Part shown: positions 8,609 to 16,622 of the stretch, one piece after another
Layout: each line of letters starts with the position of its first letter
Numbering within the stretch: the stretch's first letter is position 1
NCBI RefSeq assembly: GCF_900155865.1
Contig: NZ_LT707006.1
Span: 1,879,685 to 1,943,684, forward strand
DNA: 64,000 nt
From: Bacteroides bouchesdurhonensis
GTDB taxonomy: Bacteria > Bacteroidota > Bacteroidia > Bacteroidales > Bacteroidaceae
Reading direction: 5' to 3'
The notes under the pieces: generated by a model
Seen by the model: the letters and a program-made list of their open reading frames with translations, nothing else
Database searches by the model: none
What the model was told of the DNA's origin: nothing
Program-made: the position numbers and the translations under genes

Positions 8609-9091
8609 TTAGAGAGTGGGATCAGGAGATTCACCCTCATCCGGTTTAGGGGCCGGGGTATTGCCAGAGCCTTCACCTCCCGGGGTAGTCGGTTTCTGAT
8701 ACTCGGTTTGCTGTTTCAACTGACTGTCAAGTTTCAGGTTGGTAGTCGATAAGTTGCCGGTAGCTCTAGCTTTGAGACGCATACCTGTGATGTTTTTCTC
8801 CAGTGAGAAATCATCCAGCGTTTCGGCCGCTTTACTGCGGATACCTACACCAAAGATTGCCAGATCGTCAATTTTTACGTTCTTGCCGTCGAGCAACAAT
8901 TCTTTGATACAGCCAACCATATCTGTGAGCACACCTTTGATAACACCACCGGAATACGGAGTGTTGTGTTTAGACATGTGTTCGGCTAGCTTTGCTAAGT
9001 CGAACGTTTCGTCGGCAACCGAACGGGCGAACCACTTACCTGCGTTCACTCCTTTCTTTTGTTGGTTTTGATAAATCTTGTAACGAATCAT
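8609..9091 (-). CDS. HU-like DNA-binding protein (Bacteroidetes HU/IHF-related family)
   Basis: The product is 160 residues from MIRYKIYQNQQKKG. The HU-type fold is indicated by WFARSVADETFDLAKLAEHM near 20-40 and KNVKIDDLAIFGVGIRSKAAE near 70-90. A low-complexity tail rich in P, G, E and T ends the protein (TPGGEGSGNTPAPKPDEG). Such proteins sit beside DUF4248, DUF3987 and VirE-N genes at Bacteroides capsule ends. The longer frame reaching 9154 lacks a conserved start, so 9091 is chosen. Confidence 0.85.
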   Translation of the reverse strand: MIRYKIYQNQQKKGVNAGKWFARSVADETFDLAKLAEHMSKHNTPYSGGVIKGVLTDMVGCIKELLLDGKNVKIDDLAIFGVGIRSKAAETLDDFSLEKNITGMRLKARATGNLSTTNLKLDSQLKQQTEYQKPTTPGGEGSGNTPAPKPDEGESPDPTL

Positions 9092-9311
9092 AAAACAATA
9101 AAATTTAATGGTTAAACATCGTGTCGCGGAGATTTCTCCCTTTGGACGATACAAAGATAACTCACTGGAATTCGCGAATGTCGGTTATGCTCAGTAGTGA
9201 GCTGTTAGAGTCACTTATAGTCAATTATTGTCCCTTATTACCGGTATATAATGTTGTAAATATGGAAATGTTTAGTTAATTTTGTGACTATAAATCAGAA
9301 ACTTATAAGCC

Positions 9312-9530
9312 ATGATAGAATTCAAAATACGTGCTTATGGCCGCATGGAACTCGCTCAACTCTATTCTCCCGAACTGACTAGCATTGCCGCTTACCGGAA
9401 AATGAATAAATGGATTGCCCGATGTCCCGGACTTCAACAACGGCTGTATGACTTGGGATATCAGCCACAACGCCGATCTTATACGCCGTTGGAAGTAAGG
9501 GTAATTGTAGATGCGTTGGGTGAACCGTAA
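9312..9530 (+). CDS. DUF4248 domain protein
   Basis: The 72-residue product (MIEFKIRAYGRMELAQLYSP, AYRKMNKWIARCP, RSYTPLEVRVIVDALGEP) is a full-length DUF4248 protein. The family is found almost only in Bacteroidetes and next to HU-like and DUF3987 genes. It looks like a small helical DNA-binding protein, but no function is established. It is divergent from the HU-like gene and convergent with the DUF3987 gene. Confidence 0.85.
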   Translation: MIEFKIRAYGRMELAQLYSPELTSIAAYRKMNKWIARCPGLQQRLYDLGYQPQRRSYTPLEVRVIVDALGEP

Positions 9531-9533
9531 AAA

Positions 9534-9608
9534 CCCACTGCTTTATGTAGGCTAAAGCATAGCTATAGAGATCGTAAAGCTATGCTTTAACTCCTACAAA
9601 GCAGTGGG
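9534..9608. terminator. Long bidirectional terminator hairpin
   Basis: Nested inverted repeats pair 9534-9541 with 9601-9608, 9542-9551 with 9593-9600 (one bulge), and a perfect 12-bp inner stem at 9553-9564 with 9578-9589. It lies between the convergent DUF4248 and DUF3987 genes. Confidence 0.75.
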
Positions 9609-9657
9609 GTGTTCTATGGGCAAATGGGTGCAATAGGTACACTTTTCCCGGGGCTCT

Positions 9658-11499
9658 CTAGCACGCACACACGTGTACGCGCGCGTAAGAGCCTTTACCA
9701 TCTATGCTGGTTATTAATCCGCGCTTCACCAGACGTCTGAGCCAGGTGAGGGCGGTATTAGTTTTGATTTCCATCTTTTCTGCTTGTTCCAACATCTGTG
9801 CACGGGTAAACTCATTGCCCAAGGTGTCGAAAAGAGCGTCACGGTCGGCATTAATCCGATGGCTGACTTCAGTAGGAGGCAGAAAAGACAATATATGTGT
9901 GGCATGACGATAGAGGGGCGTTACAAGCCCCAGTACGGCATTAAAGTCCTCGGAAGTGATGGTTACATCCCAACGGGTAATGATGTTGTCTTTGATATTG
10001 TCGGCAGCGATTTCCTTGTCTGGAGTAAAGCCTTGTTTACCGGTGGAGTGCGGGTGATAGGGGTCGGGACTCTCGAGGGCACGCAGTGTGGCTACCTCTG
10101 CCATGATGCGACATATATTGATGGCCAGACGTGCTACGGAACTGCTCATTTCACTGCCGTTGGCGATGTTGGAACGGTCGAACAAGTTGGAGAAGTGTTG
10201 GTTGAATTCTTGTTTTTGTTCATCAGTGAGCCGGAGTGTGTGAATACCATGTGCTTTCAGTAGCTCTAGTTTATTTTTCCATTCCAGCCCCATAGTGGTG
10301 AAGGTAGCTTCCAGATCTGTCTCGTTCTTGTCGAATTGATTGATCCATATCCGTATGCCGTACATGTAGTAGAACAGTTCGCGCGAAAGGAGGCCGTTTT
10401 CTGATGAAGGAATGAGTGATTTTACTTGTGCAGGTGTGCCGGAGAGCAAGACGGAAAGGAAGCTCTTTTTTACTTCCCGGTATTCCCGGTCGGTGCGGCG
10501 GTTATACGACAGCCGGTCGTGGTCGAATGCTTTGCGGAGTGTGTCGCTCCAGTGGCCATACTCTGAGCCGATGGCGGTAGAGATGGTGTCTGCTTCGGCC
10601 TCACAGATAAATCCTGTTCCGTTGGCATCCATGATGTTTTGCAGGATTCCTGTACCGGTGTTGTTGCCTGAGATAAGAAACATTTTGTTTTGAGGCATCT
10701 GAGGAGCGTTTACTTTGCCGCGTTCCTTGCCCATCACGTCGTAGGCTGCTTTTTCTTTCTGGTAGTTTTTCATTTCTTCCTCTGTTTGCCGGCGGAGCTG
10801 GTCGTGAATAGGTTCTACGAGCAGGCGGACAAACGAAAGAATTCCCTTTCCGGAAGCCGGAGGAGCCACAATGAAGGTTTGTAGACAAGGTGATTGGTAT
10901 TTTCCGGCATAAGGACACCTTACGTATCGTTCCATGCTGGCACCTAAAGCGGTTAATGATCCGAGTAGCAGAATGTCATGTTGGGCGGTGGTGGTGCCGT
11001 AGCTCATGATACGCATCAGGAATGGCGGCCAGTCTGCTGTGGGGAAAGTGGGCAATGGCTGGTGGGGTTCGCTGCCGGGCAGCATTTCTTCCGGTTCATC
11101 TGCGCCTTCTGTTTTCTCGTTGTTCACTTTATTATATACGTGCGCGTGTGTGAGATTTTGGTGGGGTGAATTTGCTGTACCTGCTGTACCCGTCTGGCTG
11201 TTCATCAGTTTTTCTTTGGGGAATTCTATTCCTGCCATTTCGGCCAGATGAAAGACTGTGCCTAAGTGTATGTCTCCATGCTGCTTGATGAGTGCGTTGG
11301 AGAATATCCGTTCGGCGTGTTCATGTTGATACTTGGCCGATAATCTGCTCAGGCGGTGAAAAAACTCACGTCCGGCTTCACCGCAATCTGTTGCGATGGC
11401 AAATGCCAATTGTACATACTCGGCATAAGTGGGGGCAATATCGGCTCCTGCCGTTTCTACCACTTCGGTGAGGTGGTGTAAAGATTCAATGTTGTTCAT
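9658..11499 (-). CDS. DUF3987 domain protein, putative P-loop ATPase/helicase-like
   Basis: This is a 613-residue protein with an N-terminal primase-associated-like helical region (residues 1-95), a linker rich in P and E (110-155) and a DUF3987 core. A Walker-A-like APPASGKG lies at 212-219 and a winged-helix-like C-terminus at about 560-610 (RAQMLEQAEKMEIKTNTALT). Relatives resemble the C-terminal part of VirE-type or phage replication proteins. With the VirE-N gene just upstream it forms the split primase/helicase-like pair common near Bacteroides capsule loci. Its role there is unknown. Confidence 0.75.
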   Translation of the reverse strand: MNNIESLHHLTEVVETAGADIAPTYAEYVQLAFAIATDCGEAGREFFHRLSRLSAKYQHEHAERIFSNALIKQHGDIHLGTVFHLAEMAGIEFPKEKLMNSQTGTAGTANSPHQNLTHAHVYNKVNNEKTEGADEPEEMLPGSEPHQPLPTFPTADWPPFLMRIMSYGTTTAQHDILLLGSLTALGASMERYVRCPYAGKYQSPCLQTFIVAPPASGKGILSFVRLLVEPIHDQLRRQTEEEMKNYQKEKAAYDVMGKERGKVNAPQMPQNKMFLISGNNTGTGILQNIMDANGTGFICEAEADTISTAIGSEYGHWSDTLRKAFDHDRLSYNRRTDREYREVKKSFLSVLLSGTPAQVKSLIPSSENGLLSRELFYYMYGIRIWINQFDKNETDLEATFTTMGLEWKNKLELLKAHGIHTLRLTDEQKQEFNQHFSNLFDRSNIANGSEMSSSVARLAINICRIMAEVATLRALESPDPYHPHSTGKQGFTPDKEIAADNIKDNIITRWDVTITSEDFNAVLGLVTPLYRHATHILSFLPPTEVSHRINADRDALFDTLGNEFTRAQMLEQAEKMEIKTNTALTWLRRLVKRGLITSIDGKGSYARVHVCAC

Positions 11500-11553
11500 T
11501 TTTTTTAGATGATAAATAATGATTCAAAATTTGTAATTCCATATTGATAAAAC

Positions 11554-12192
11554 TTATAATGTTCGAAATAACGCATCCGGGTCATGGCTAAGGAAACAGG
11601 CTCTCACGATGTCTTTACCTGAGATGTCTACTCCCTTAGCCGGTGTATGGGCAGAAGGCTCGTTTCTCGATCCATAGGTTAGCTCGACATATTGCATTGC
11701 CCAAATCATGTTTTCTGTCACACGTTTCACTTCATCATCCCGGCTTGTCGCACCGTAGGGCACCAATGCTTTTACACCCCGGCCGCTGGGGCTGATAAAT
11801 GTGAGGACCGGACGGAGAAACGGATCATTGAACAATGCATAGCGCAATTCTGCCGCTTCCTGATAAGAATCCAGGTGGTCTATATCTACTATCGATAAGC
11901 CGGAAGGGGATACAAAACATTGGCTGTTGCGACGAGTGAATATTCCGCAAGGTGTCACATAGGGTAGCAGCGAAGCTTTGGCTGTCCTTATATCTGCCGC
12001 ACTGCGTACTTGCTCGGTCAGTATTCTGAGATTTTCGTTGTGTGTAACCATCTGGTATAGTTGGTTTGCTGAAACATCGCAAAAGGGGATGAGTGTGGCG
12101 GGAGCGATAGTCTGTCCCTGTTCATTTTTTATGGGAGCAATAGGGGGCATGAAATAAGACATCTTATATTCATTTGTTGAAACATTTTCCAT
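11554..12192 (-). CDS. VirE N-terminal domain protein (BT4734/BF3469 family)
   Basis: The 212-residue product shows the family core CGIFTRRNSQCFVSPSGLSI, IVDIDHLDSYQEAAELRYAL and VLTFISPSGRGVKALVPYG. These resemble the primase-polymerase-like N-terminal domain that is usually fused to or beside DUF3987. It precedes the DUF3987 gene by 54 bp on the same strand, and the two probably act together. The function in the chromosome is not known; a phage or plasmid replication origin is likely. Confidence 0.8.
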   Translation of the reverse strand: MENVSTNEYKMSYFMPPIAPIKNEQGQTIAPATLIPFCDVSANQLYQMVTHNENLRILTEQVRSAADIRTAKASLLPYVTPCGIFTRRNSQCFVSPSGLSIVDIDHLDSYQEAAELRYALFNDPFLRPVLTFISPSGRGVKALVPYGATSRDDEVKRVTENMIWAMQYVELTYGSRNEPSAHTPAKGVDISGKDIVRACFLSHDPDALFRTL

Positions 12193-12354
12193 GACATTCG
12201 TTTTTATATTGATTGAATTATATATTATTTTGTATTTCAGAACACGTTGCGAAATTATGGTAAATAAAATAAGCGAGGTTCAGATATGTATGAACCATTG
12301 TGAAAATATTTAGTGTATAATAACTTTATTTTAAGATTTAAATGAGAAGAAGAA

Positions 12355-12504
12355 ATGAAAAAAGAATTTCACCACTATGCCTTGGGGCTTTTTATTGAAG
12401 AATTGCTTAAGTTTGAACACGTGAAAATCACAGAAATGTGTCACGAATTAAAAATGAGTAAGGGAACTTACGAGCAATTAAAAAAAGGGATGATAAAAAA
12501 TTGA
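12355..12504 (+). CDS. Small hypothetical protein (49 aa)
   Basis: The ORF reads MKKEFHHYALGLFIEELLKF, then a short helical, charged tail with KMSKGTYEQLKKG. It starts after AGAAGAAG, a plausible ribosome site. The stop overlaps the TTG start of the next small ORF (TTGA), suggesting translational coupling. The family is not recognised, and the residue pattern suggests a HTH-like helical peptide. Confidence 0.5.
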   Translation: MKKEFHHYALGLFIEELLKFEHVKITEMCHELKMSKGTYEQLKKGMIKN

Positions 12505-12656
12505 GTTTTTACGAACGCATTCTGAATTATTACTACGAACAGCTTACAGAAGAAGAGTTTATGGAAAAAACACGTGAATGGACCTTGCGCTTTATCCGGT
12601 ATAAAAAGGAGTGTGAACGTTTGCATGAGGAGGAATCAAGATTAAAAGGTGAATGA
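12501..12656 (+). CDS. Small hypothetical protein (51 aa), TTG start
   Basis: This frame reads (M)SFYERILNYYYEQLTEEEFM, then a basic/acidic helical tail ending ESRLKGE. It has no ATG upstream before an in-frame stop at 12459, so the overlapping TTG at 12501 is the only start that keeps the conserved-looking N-terminus. Coupling to the preceding 49-residue ORF is likely. Function unknown. Confidence 0.45.
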   Translation: MSFYERILNYYYEQLTEEEFMEKTREWTLRFIRYKKECERLHEEESRLKGE

Positions 12657-12700
12657 ACGGGAAGCTTACTAATATCGTTATTTAAAAACATTCTAAATAA

Positions 12701-12732
12701 TTTGCGTGCAAGAAAGTTATGAATTATCTTTG
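12701..12732 (+). promoter_or_regulatory. Bacteroides-type promoter of feoAB
   Basis: TTTG at 12701-12704 and TATCTTTG at 12725-12732 are separated by 20 nt, matching the TTTG/TAnnTTTG consensus of the Bacteroides primary sigma factor, just upstream of feoAB. Confidence 0.7.
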
Positions 12733-12750
12733 CCGAAAATTTAGAGAGTT

Positions 12751-15237
12751 ATGCGTTTATCTGAGTTAAAAACAGGTGAGAAGGGTGTTATTGTTAAGGT
12801 GTTAGGACACGGAGGTTTTCGTAAACGTATAGTGGAGATGGGTTTTATAAAAGGTAAAACCGTTGAAGTATTGCTGAATGCTCCGCTAAAGGACCCTATT
12901 AAATATAAAGTTTTGGGATATGAGATTTCTCTTCGTCGGCAGGAGGCTGAGATGATAGAGGTGGTAAGCGAAGAGGAGGCTAAGAAAACAGCTATCGAGT
13001 CTGCTTATCATGAAGGCTTGGCTGAAGATGTTTCAGTGAAGGAGGAAGATCTCAAACGGGCTGCTTTGGGAAAACGTCGTACCATTAATGTCGCATTAGT
13101 GGGAAATCCGAACTGTGGCAAGACTTCTCTTTTTAACCTGGCTTCGGGTGCGCATGAGCATGTGGGGAATTATAGCGGTGTGACTGTGGATGCCAAGGAA
13201 GGTTATTTCGACTTTGAAGGTTATCATTTCCGCATTGTCGATCTTCCCGGAACGTATTCTCTTTCTGCCTATACTCCTGAAGAAATTTATGTACGCCGGC
13301 ATATTATTGATGAGACTCCGGATGTGATCATCAATGTGGTCGATTCTTCTAACCTGGAACGGAATCTTTATCTTACTACGCAGCTCATTGATATGAATGT
13401 CCGTATGGTCGTGGCTCTCAATATCTACGACGAACTGGAAGCCAGTGGAAATAATCTGGATTATCATCTGCTGAGTAAACTATTCGGGGTGCCTATGGTT
13501 CCTACTGTCTGTAAGAAAAATAGGGGAGTGGAAACATTGTTCCATGTAGTTATCAATCTTTACGAAGGGATTGATTTCTTTGATAAGCGTGGAAAGATGA
13601 ATCCGGAAGTGCTGAAGGACCTCACAGAGTGGCATGATTCGTTGGAAGACCGGAAGGAGCATGAAGAAGACCATATGGAGGATTATGTTCATAAACATCC
13701 TTCTTCCGGACGTGTATTCCGGCATATTCACATCAATCATGGCCCCGATCTGGAGAAAGCTATTGAGGCTGTGAAAGAGGAAGTGTCTGAAAATGAATTT
13801 ATCCGTCACAAATATTCAACTCGTTTTCTTTCTATAAAATTATTGGAGAATGATCCGGATATTGAAGGTTTTATTCATACATTGCCTAATGGAGAAGACA
13901 TCATCCGCGTCCGGGATAAAATGGCCAAACGCATTCAGGATACTATGAATGAAGATTGTGAATCTGCCATTACGGATGCTAAATATGGTTTTATCAGTGG
14001 AGCGTTGAAAGAAACGTTTACTGATAATCATTTGGAACAGGAGCAGACGACTAAAGTACTGGACTCGATTGTGACTCACCGTATCTGGGGGTATCCCATC
14101 TTTTTCCTTTTTATGTACCTGATGTTTGAAGGAACGTTTGTGTTGGGGGAATATCCGATGATGGGAATCGAATGGCTGGTGGAGCAGTTTGGAAATCTGA
14201 TTCGTAACAATATGGCTGAAGGTCCTTTGAAGGATATGCTGATTGATGGAATCGTTGGTGGGGTAGGAGGAGTGATTGTCTTTCTGCCGAATATCCTGAT
14301 TCTTTATTTCTGCATATCTCTGATGGAGGATTCCGGCTATATGGCTCGTGCTGCTTTCATTATGGATAAGATTATGCACAAAATGGGATTGCATGGAAAG
14401 TCGTTTATTCCTTTGATTATGGGATTTGGCTGTAATGTTCCTGCTATTATGGCTTCCCGTACCATTGAAAATCGGAAGAGCCGTCTTATCACGATGTTGA
14501 TCAATCCTTTGATGTCTTGTAGTGCCCGATTACCTATCTATTTGTTGTTGGCAGGTGCATTCTTCCCTCGTTCTGCTAGTCTGGTATTGCTGAGTATTTA
14601 TGTGACGGGTATTTTATTAGCCGTTTTATTGGCACGAATCTTCAGTAAGTTCCTGGTGAAAGGAGATGACACTCCGTTTGTAATGGAACTTCCTCCTTAT
14701 CGTATGCCGACGGCGAAATCTATTATTCGTCATACTTGGGAAAAGGGTGAACAATATCTGAAAAAGATGGGAGGTATTATTATGATTGCTTCTATCCTGA
14801 TTTGGTTCCTTGGGTATTATCCGAATCACGATGGTTATGAAACTGTGGCAGAACAACAGGAGAATTCTTATATCGGGCGGATTGGGCAGGCGGTAGAACC
14901 CGTTCTAAAGCCTTTGGGATTTGATTGGAAGTTGGGTATCGGATTGATATCAGGTGTGGGAGCCAAGGAATTAGTAGTAAGTACATTAGGTGTTTTGTAT
15001 GCTAACGATGCGGATGCGGATGCAGTCAGTCTGGCGGATCGTATACCGATAACGCCGTTGATTGCCTACTGTTATATGCTGTTTGTTCTGATTTATTTCC
15101 CTTGTATAGCGACTTTTGCGGCAATTAAACAGGAATCCGGTAGTTGGAAATGGGCATTCTTCGCTGCGGGTTACACTACCATATTGGCTTGGATTGTTTC
15201 ATTTGCTGTGTATCAGATTGGAGGATTGTTTGTATGA
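12751..15237 (+). CDS. feoB: Fused FeoA-FeoB ferrous iron transporter
   Basis: This 828-residue protein begins with a FeoA (SH3-like) domain (residues 1-72, MRLSELKTGEKGVIVKVLG). The FeoB G-domain follows with G1 GNPNCGKTS at 118-126, the switch threonine in VGNYSGVTVDAKEG, G3 DLPGTYSL near 168 and G4 as NIYD near 217. The membrane part has two Gate motifs with the conserved Cys (GFGCNVPAIMASRTIENRKSR and SGVGAKELVVSTLGVLY). It takes up Fe2+ across the inner membrane driven by nucleotide hydrolysis. The fusion is usual for Bacteroides. A Cys-rich membrane partner overlaps its stop. Confidence 0.97.
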   Translation: MRLSELKTGEKGVIVKVLGHGGFRKRIVEMGFIKGKTVEVLLNAPLKDPIKYKVLGYEISLRRQEAEMIEVVSEEEAKKTAIESAYHEGLAEDVSVKEEDLKRAALGKRRTINVALVGNPNCGKTSLFNLASGAHEHVGNYSGVTVDAKEGYFDFEGYHFRIVDLPGTYSLSAYTPEEIYVRRHIIDETPDVIINVVDSSNLERNLYLTTQLIDMNVRMVVALNIYDELEASGNNLDYHLLSKLFGVPMVPTVCKKNRGVETLFHVVINLYEGIDFFDKRGKMNPEVLKDLTEWHDSLEDRKEHEEDHMEDYVHKHPSSGRVFRHIHINHGPDLEKAIEAVKEEVSENEFIRHKYSTRFLSIKLLENDPDIEGFIHTLPNGEDIIRVRDKMAKRIQDTMNEDCESAITDAKYGFISGALKETFTDNHLEQEQTTKVLDSIVTHRIWGYPIFFLFMYLMFEGTFVLGEYPMMGIEWLVEQFGNLIRNNMAEGPLKDMLIDGIVGGVGGVIVFLPNILILYFCISLMEDSGYMARAAFIMDKIMHKMGLHGKSFIPLIMGFGCNVPAIMASRTIENRKSRLITMLINPLMSCSARLPIYLLLAGAFFPRSASLVLLSIYVTGILLAVLLARIFSKFLVKGDDTPFVMELPPYRMPTAKSIIRHTWEKGEQYLKKMGGIIMIASILIWFLGYYPNHDGYETVAEQQENSYIGRIGQAVEPVLKPLGFDWKLGIGLISGVGAKELVVSTLGVLYANDADADAVSLADRIPITPLIAYCYMLFVLIYFPCIATFAAIKQESGSWKWAFFAAGYTTILAWIVSFAVYQIGGLFV

Positions 15238-15449
15238 GTAATTGGCAAGAATGGATAGTCGGGGTATTAATTCTATTTTGTATTATCCGCGTGTTATATG
15301 GAATTTTTCTTTTTTTTCGGCGGACCAAAGAAAAAGCTAATCCTTGTTCTACTTGTGTAACTGGTTGTGAATTAAAGGATATGATGGAGAAGAAGCAGAA
15401 GGAATGCGGGAATAAGAAAAAAAGTACAAAGAAAAATTGTTGCGGATAG
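15234..15449 (+). CDS. FeoB-associated Cys-rich membrane protein
   Basis: The 71-residue ORF starts at the ATG overlapping the feoB stop (ATGA). It has one membrane helix (WIVGVLILFCIIRVLYGIFL) and then a basic Cys-rich tail with CSTCVTGCELKD and a terminal NCCG. This is the small partner that often replaces FeoC in Bacteroidetes and Firmicutes. The overlap implies translational coupling with the transporter. Confidence 0.85.
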   Translation: MSNWQEWIVGVLILFCIIRVLYGIFLFFRRTKEKANPCSTCVTGCELKDMMEKKQKECGNKKKSTKKNCCG

Positions 15450-15479
15450 TTGGTAGTTTCAAAATTTGTACTACCTTTG
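15450..15479 (+). promoter_or_regulatory. Promoter of tRNA-Cys
   Basis: TTGG at 15450-15453 and TACCTTTG at 15472-15479 fit the Bacteroides -33/-7 elements, 21 nt ahead of the tRNA. Confidence 0.6.
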
Positions 15480-15499
15480 CAACCGCAAACAGGAAAAAT

Positions 15500-15571
15500 G
15501 GTTCCTTGGATGAGTGGCTTAGTCAGCGGTCTGCAAAACCGTGTACGGCGGTTCGAATCCGCCAGGAACCT
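15500..15571 (+). tRNA. tRNA-Cys (GCA)
   Basis: The cloverleaf is complete. The acceptor GGTTCCT pairs with AGGAACC, the anticodon loop CTGCAAA carries GCA, the T arm is GGCGG-TTCGAAT-CCGCC, and the discriminator base is T as expected for cysteine tRNA. CCA is not encoded. Two degenerate copies of its T-arm and acceptor 3' end occur downstream (18671 and 27231), so it looks like a used integration site. Confidence 0.95.
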
Positions 15572-15576
15572 CAATA

Positions 15577-15609
15577 AACCCCTTTCAGATGATTTCTGAG
15601 AGGGTTTTT
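15577..15609 (+). terminator. Terminator after tRNA-Cys
   Basis: The stem AACCCCTTTCAG pairs imperfectly with CTGAGAGGGTT and is followed by a T run. Confidence 0.75.
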
Positions 15610-15788
15610 CTTTGCTCTTAAGTGAAAATGGTACTACATTTGTACTACAAAATTAGGGATCAGTCCGAATTTGTTCGTTTAGCTCGAAAAATACATGTTT
15701 GGGAATGGTCAATATGAATGCCATTTCTTTAAATAATACTCACTTTCCTTATCGGTAACTCTATTATTTTACGACTTACCGATTATCC

Positions 15789-16622
15789 CTAACCATACAA
15801 TAAATAGTATCCATAGAACCATTGGTATTTAAGCATTAGATTCCAATAAAAATCATTATCCGTATATTTTTTTATTTCCTCAGGCAATTCAGATGGACGG
15901 TCTACTTCAAATAAACGGATAAAAAGATACCTACGCAAGATCTCGGACTTGGCATTCCACAGCTTTCTCCAGCATTGGTGCTTACCAATCAGATACCATA
16001 TTTTTCTAATCTCTTTAAGCCGCTCATAGTTTAGATTCAATAGTTTAATAGTGTTAATAATTTCTTGGTTTCCTTTTTTAGAATACATTTCTCCATTCTT
16101 AATATATCCTACCTGTTCAAGGCAATCTGGAAGTAACATCAATGGAACAATCTTCTCATTACCTCGTGGACCATTGCACATGCAACAAGCTTTATTATTC
16201 TCTTCGGAGATTCCGTTACACGAAACGACTAGATTGCCATAAGCTACTACATGAGGATAACGTACCAGTTCATTCTGAGGTTTCAAGGGTACTTTTGCAA
16301 AAGTCTCTTTCAGTTCAACATGATCACATAACACCTTATACTTTTTATAATACTTAAAATCATCTTTATTACAAGCCCTTGGGATAATATGCTCTAAACT
16401 TATGGGAGAATTTGAGACATCTCGCATGCAATAGCAACAAATATTATATTGCTCTTCTCTCAACAAAGATTCAAATTCGGTTCGGTACTCCGGTTTACGA
16501 AAGTTTTCATATTCAAGTCCCTCGTAATGAGAATCACCTGCATAAGCCTCCGTAAGAAACCGGTAAACAATTGTTTCTCCTTTTTCTTTGAATACCGGTA
16601 ACTCTTTATTTATATACCTCAT
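15789..16622 (-). CDS. HNH endonuclease, PtuB-like (Septu-type defence)
   Basis: This 277-residue protein has an HNH-type zinc/active site. It shows CxxC as C62-C65 (ICCYCMRD), ISLEHIIPRA with E77-H78 and a second Cys/Asn cluster ACCMCNGPRGNEK at 145-157 that ends the HNH helix. The start codon overlaps the stop of the upstream ATPase gene (ATGA). An AAA ATPase followed by a coupled HNH nuclease is the arrangement of Septu (PtuA-PtuB), where the nuclease degrades nucleic acid on phage infection. The position right behind a tRNA fits a defence island. A retron-type partner (reverse transcriptase) is absent. Confidence 0.75.
   Translation of the reverse strand: MRYINKELPVFKEKGETIVYRFLTEAYAGDSHYEGLEYENFRKPEYRTEFESLLREEQYNICCYCMRDVSNSPISLEHIIPRACNKDDFKYYKKYKVLCDHVELKETFAKVPLKPQNELVRYPHVVAYGNLVVSCNGISEENNKACCMCNGPRGNEKIVPLMLLPDCLEQVGYIKNGEMYSKKGNQEIINTIKLLNLNYERLKEIRKIWYLIGKHQCWRKLWNAKSEILRRYLFIRLFEVDRPSELPEEIKKYTDNDFYWNLMLKYQWFYGYYLLYG

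Noticed and set aside
9784..10263. Plus-strand ORF of 159 codons
   Set aside because: It is antisense to the DUF3987 gene and lacks any family feature.
13096..14986. Minus-strand ORFs up to 184 codons inside feoAB
   Set aside because: They are shadows of a well-supported coding frame on the other strand and have no recognisable protein features.
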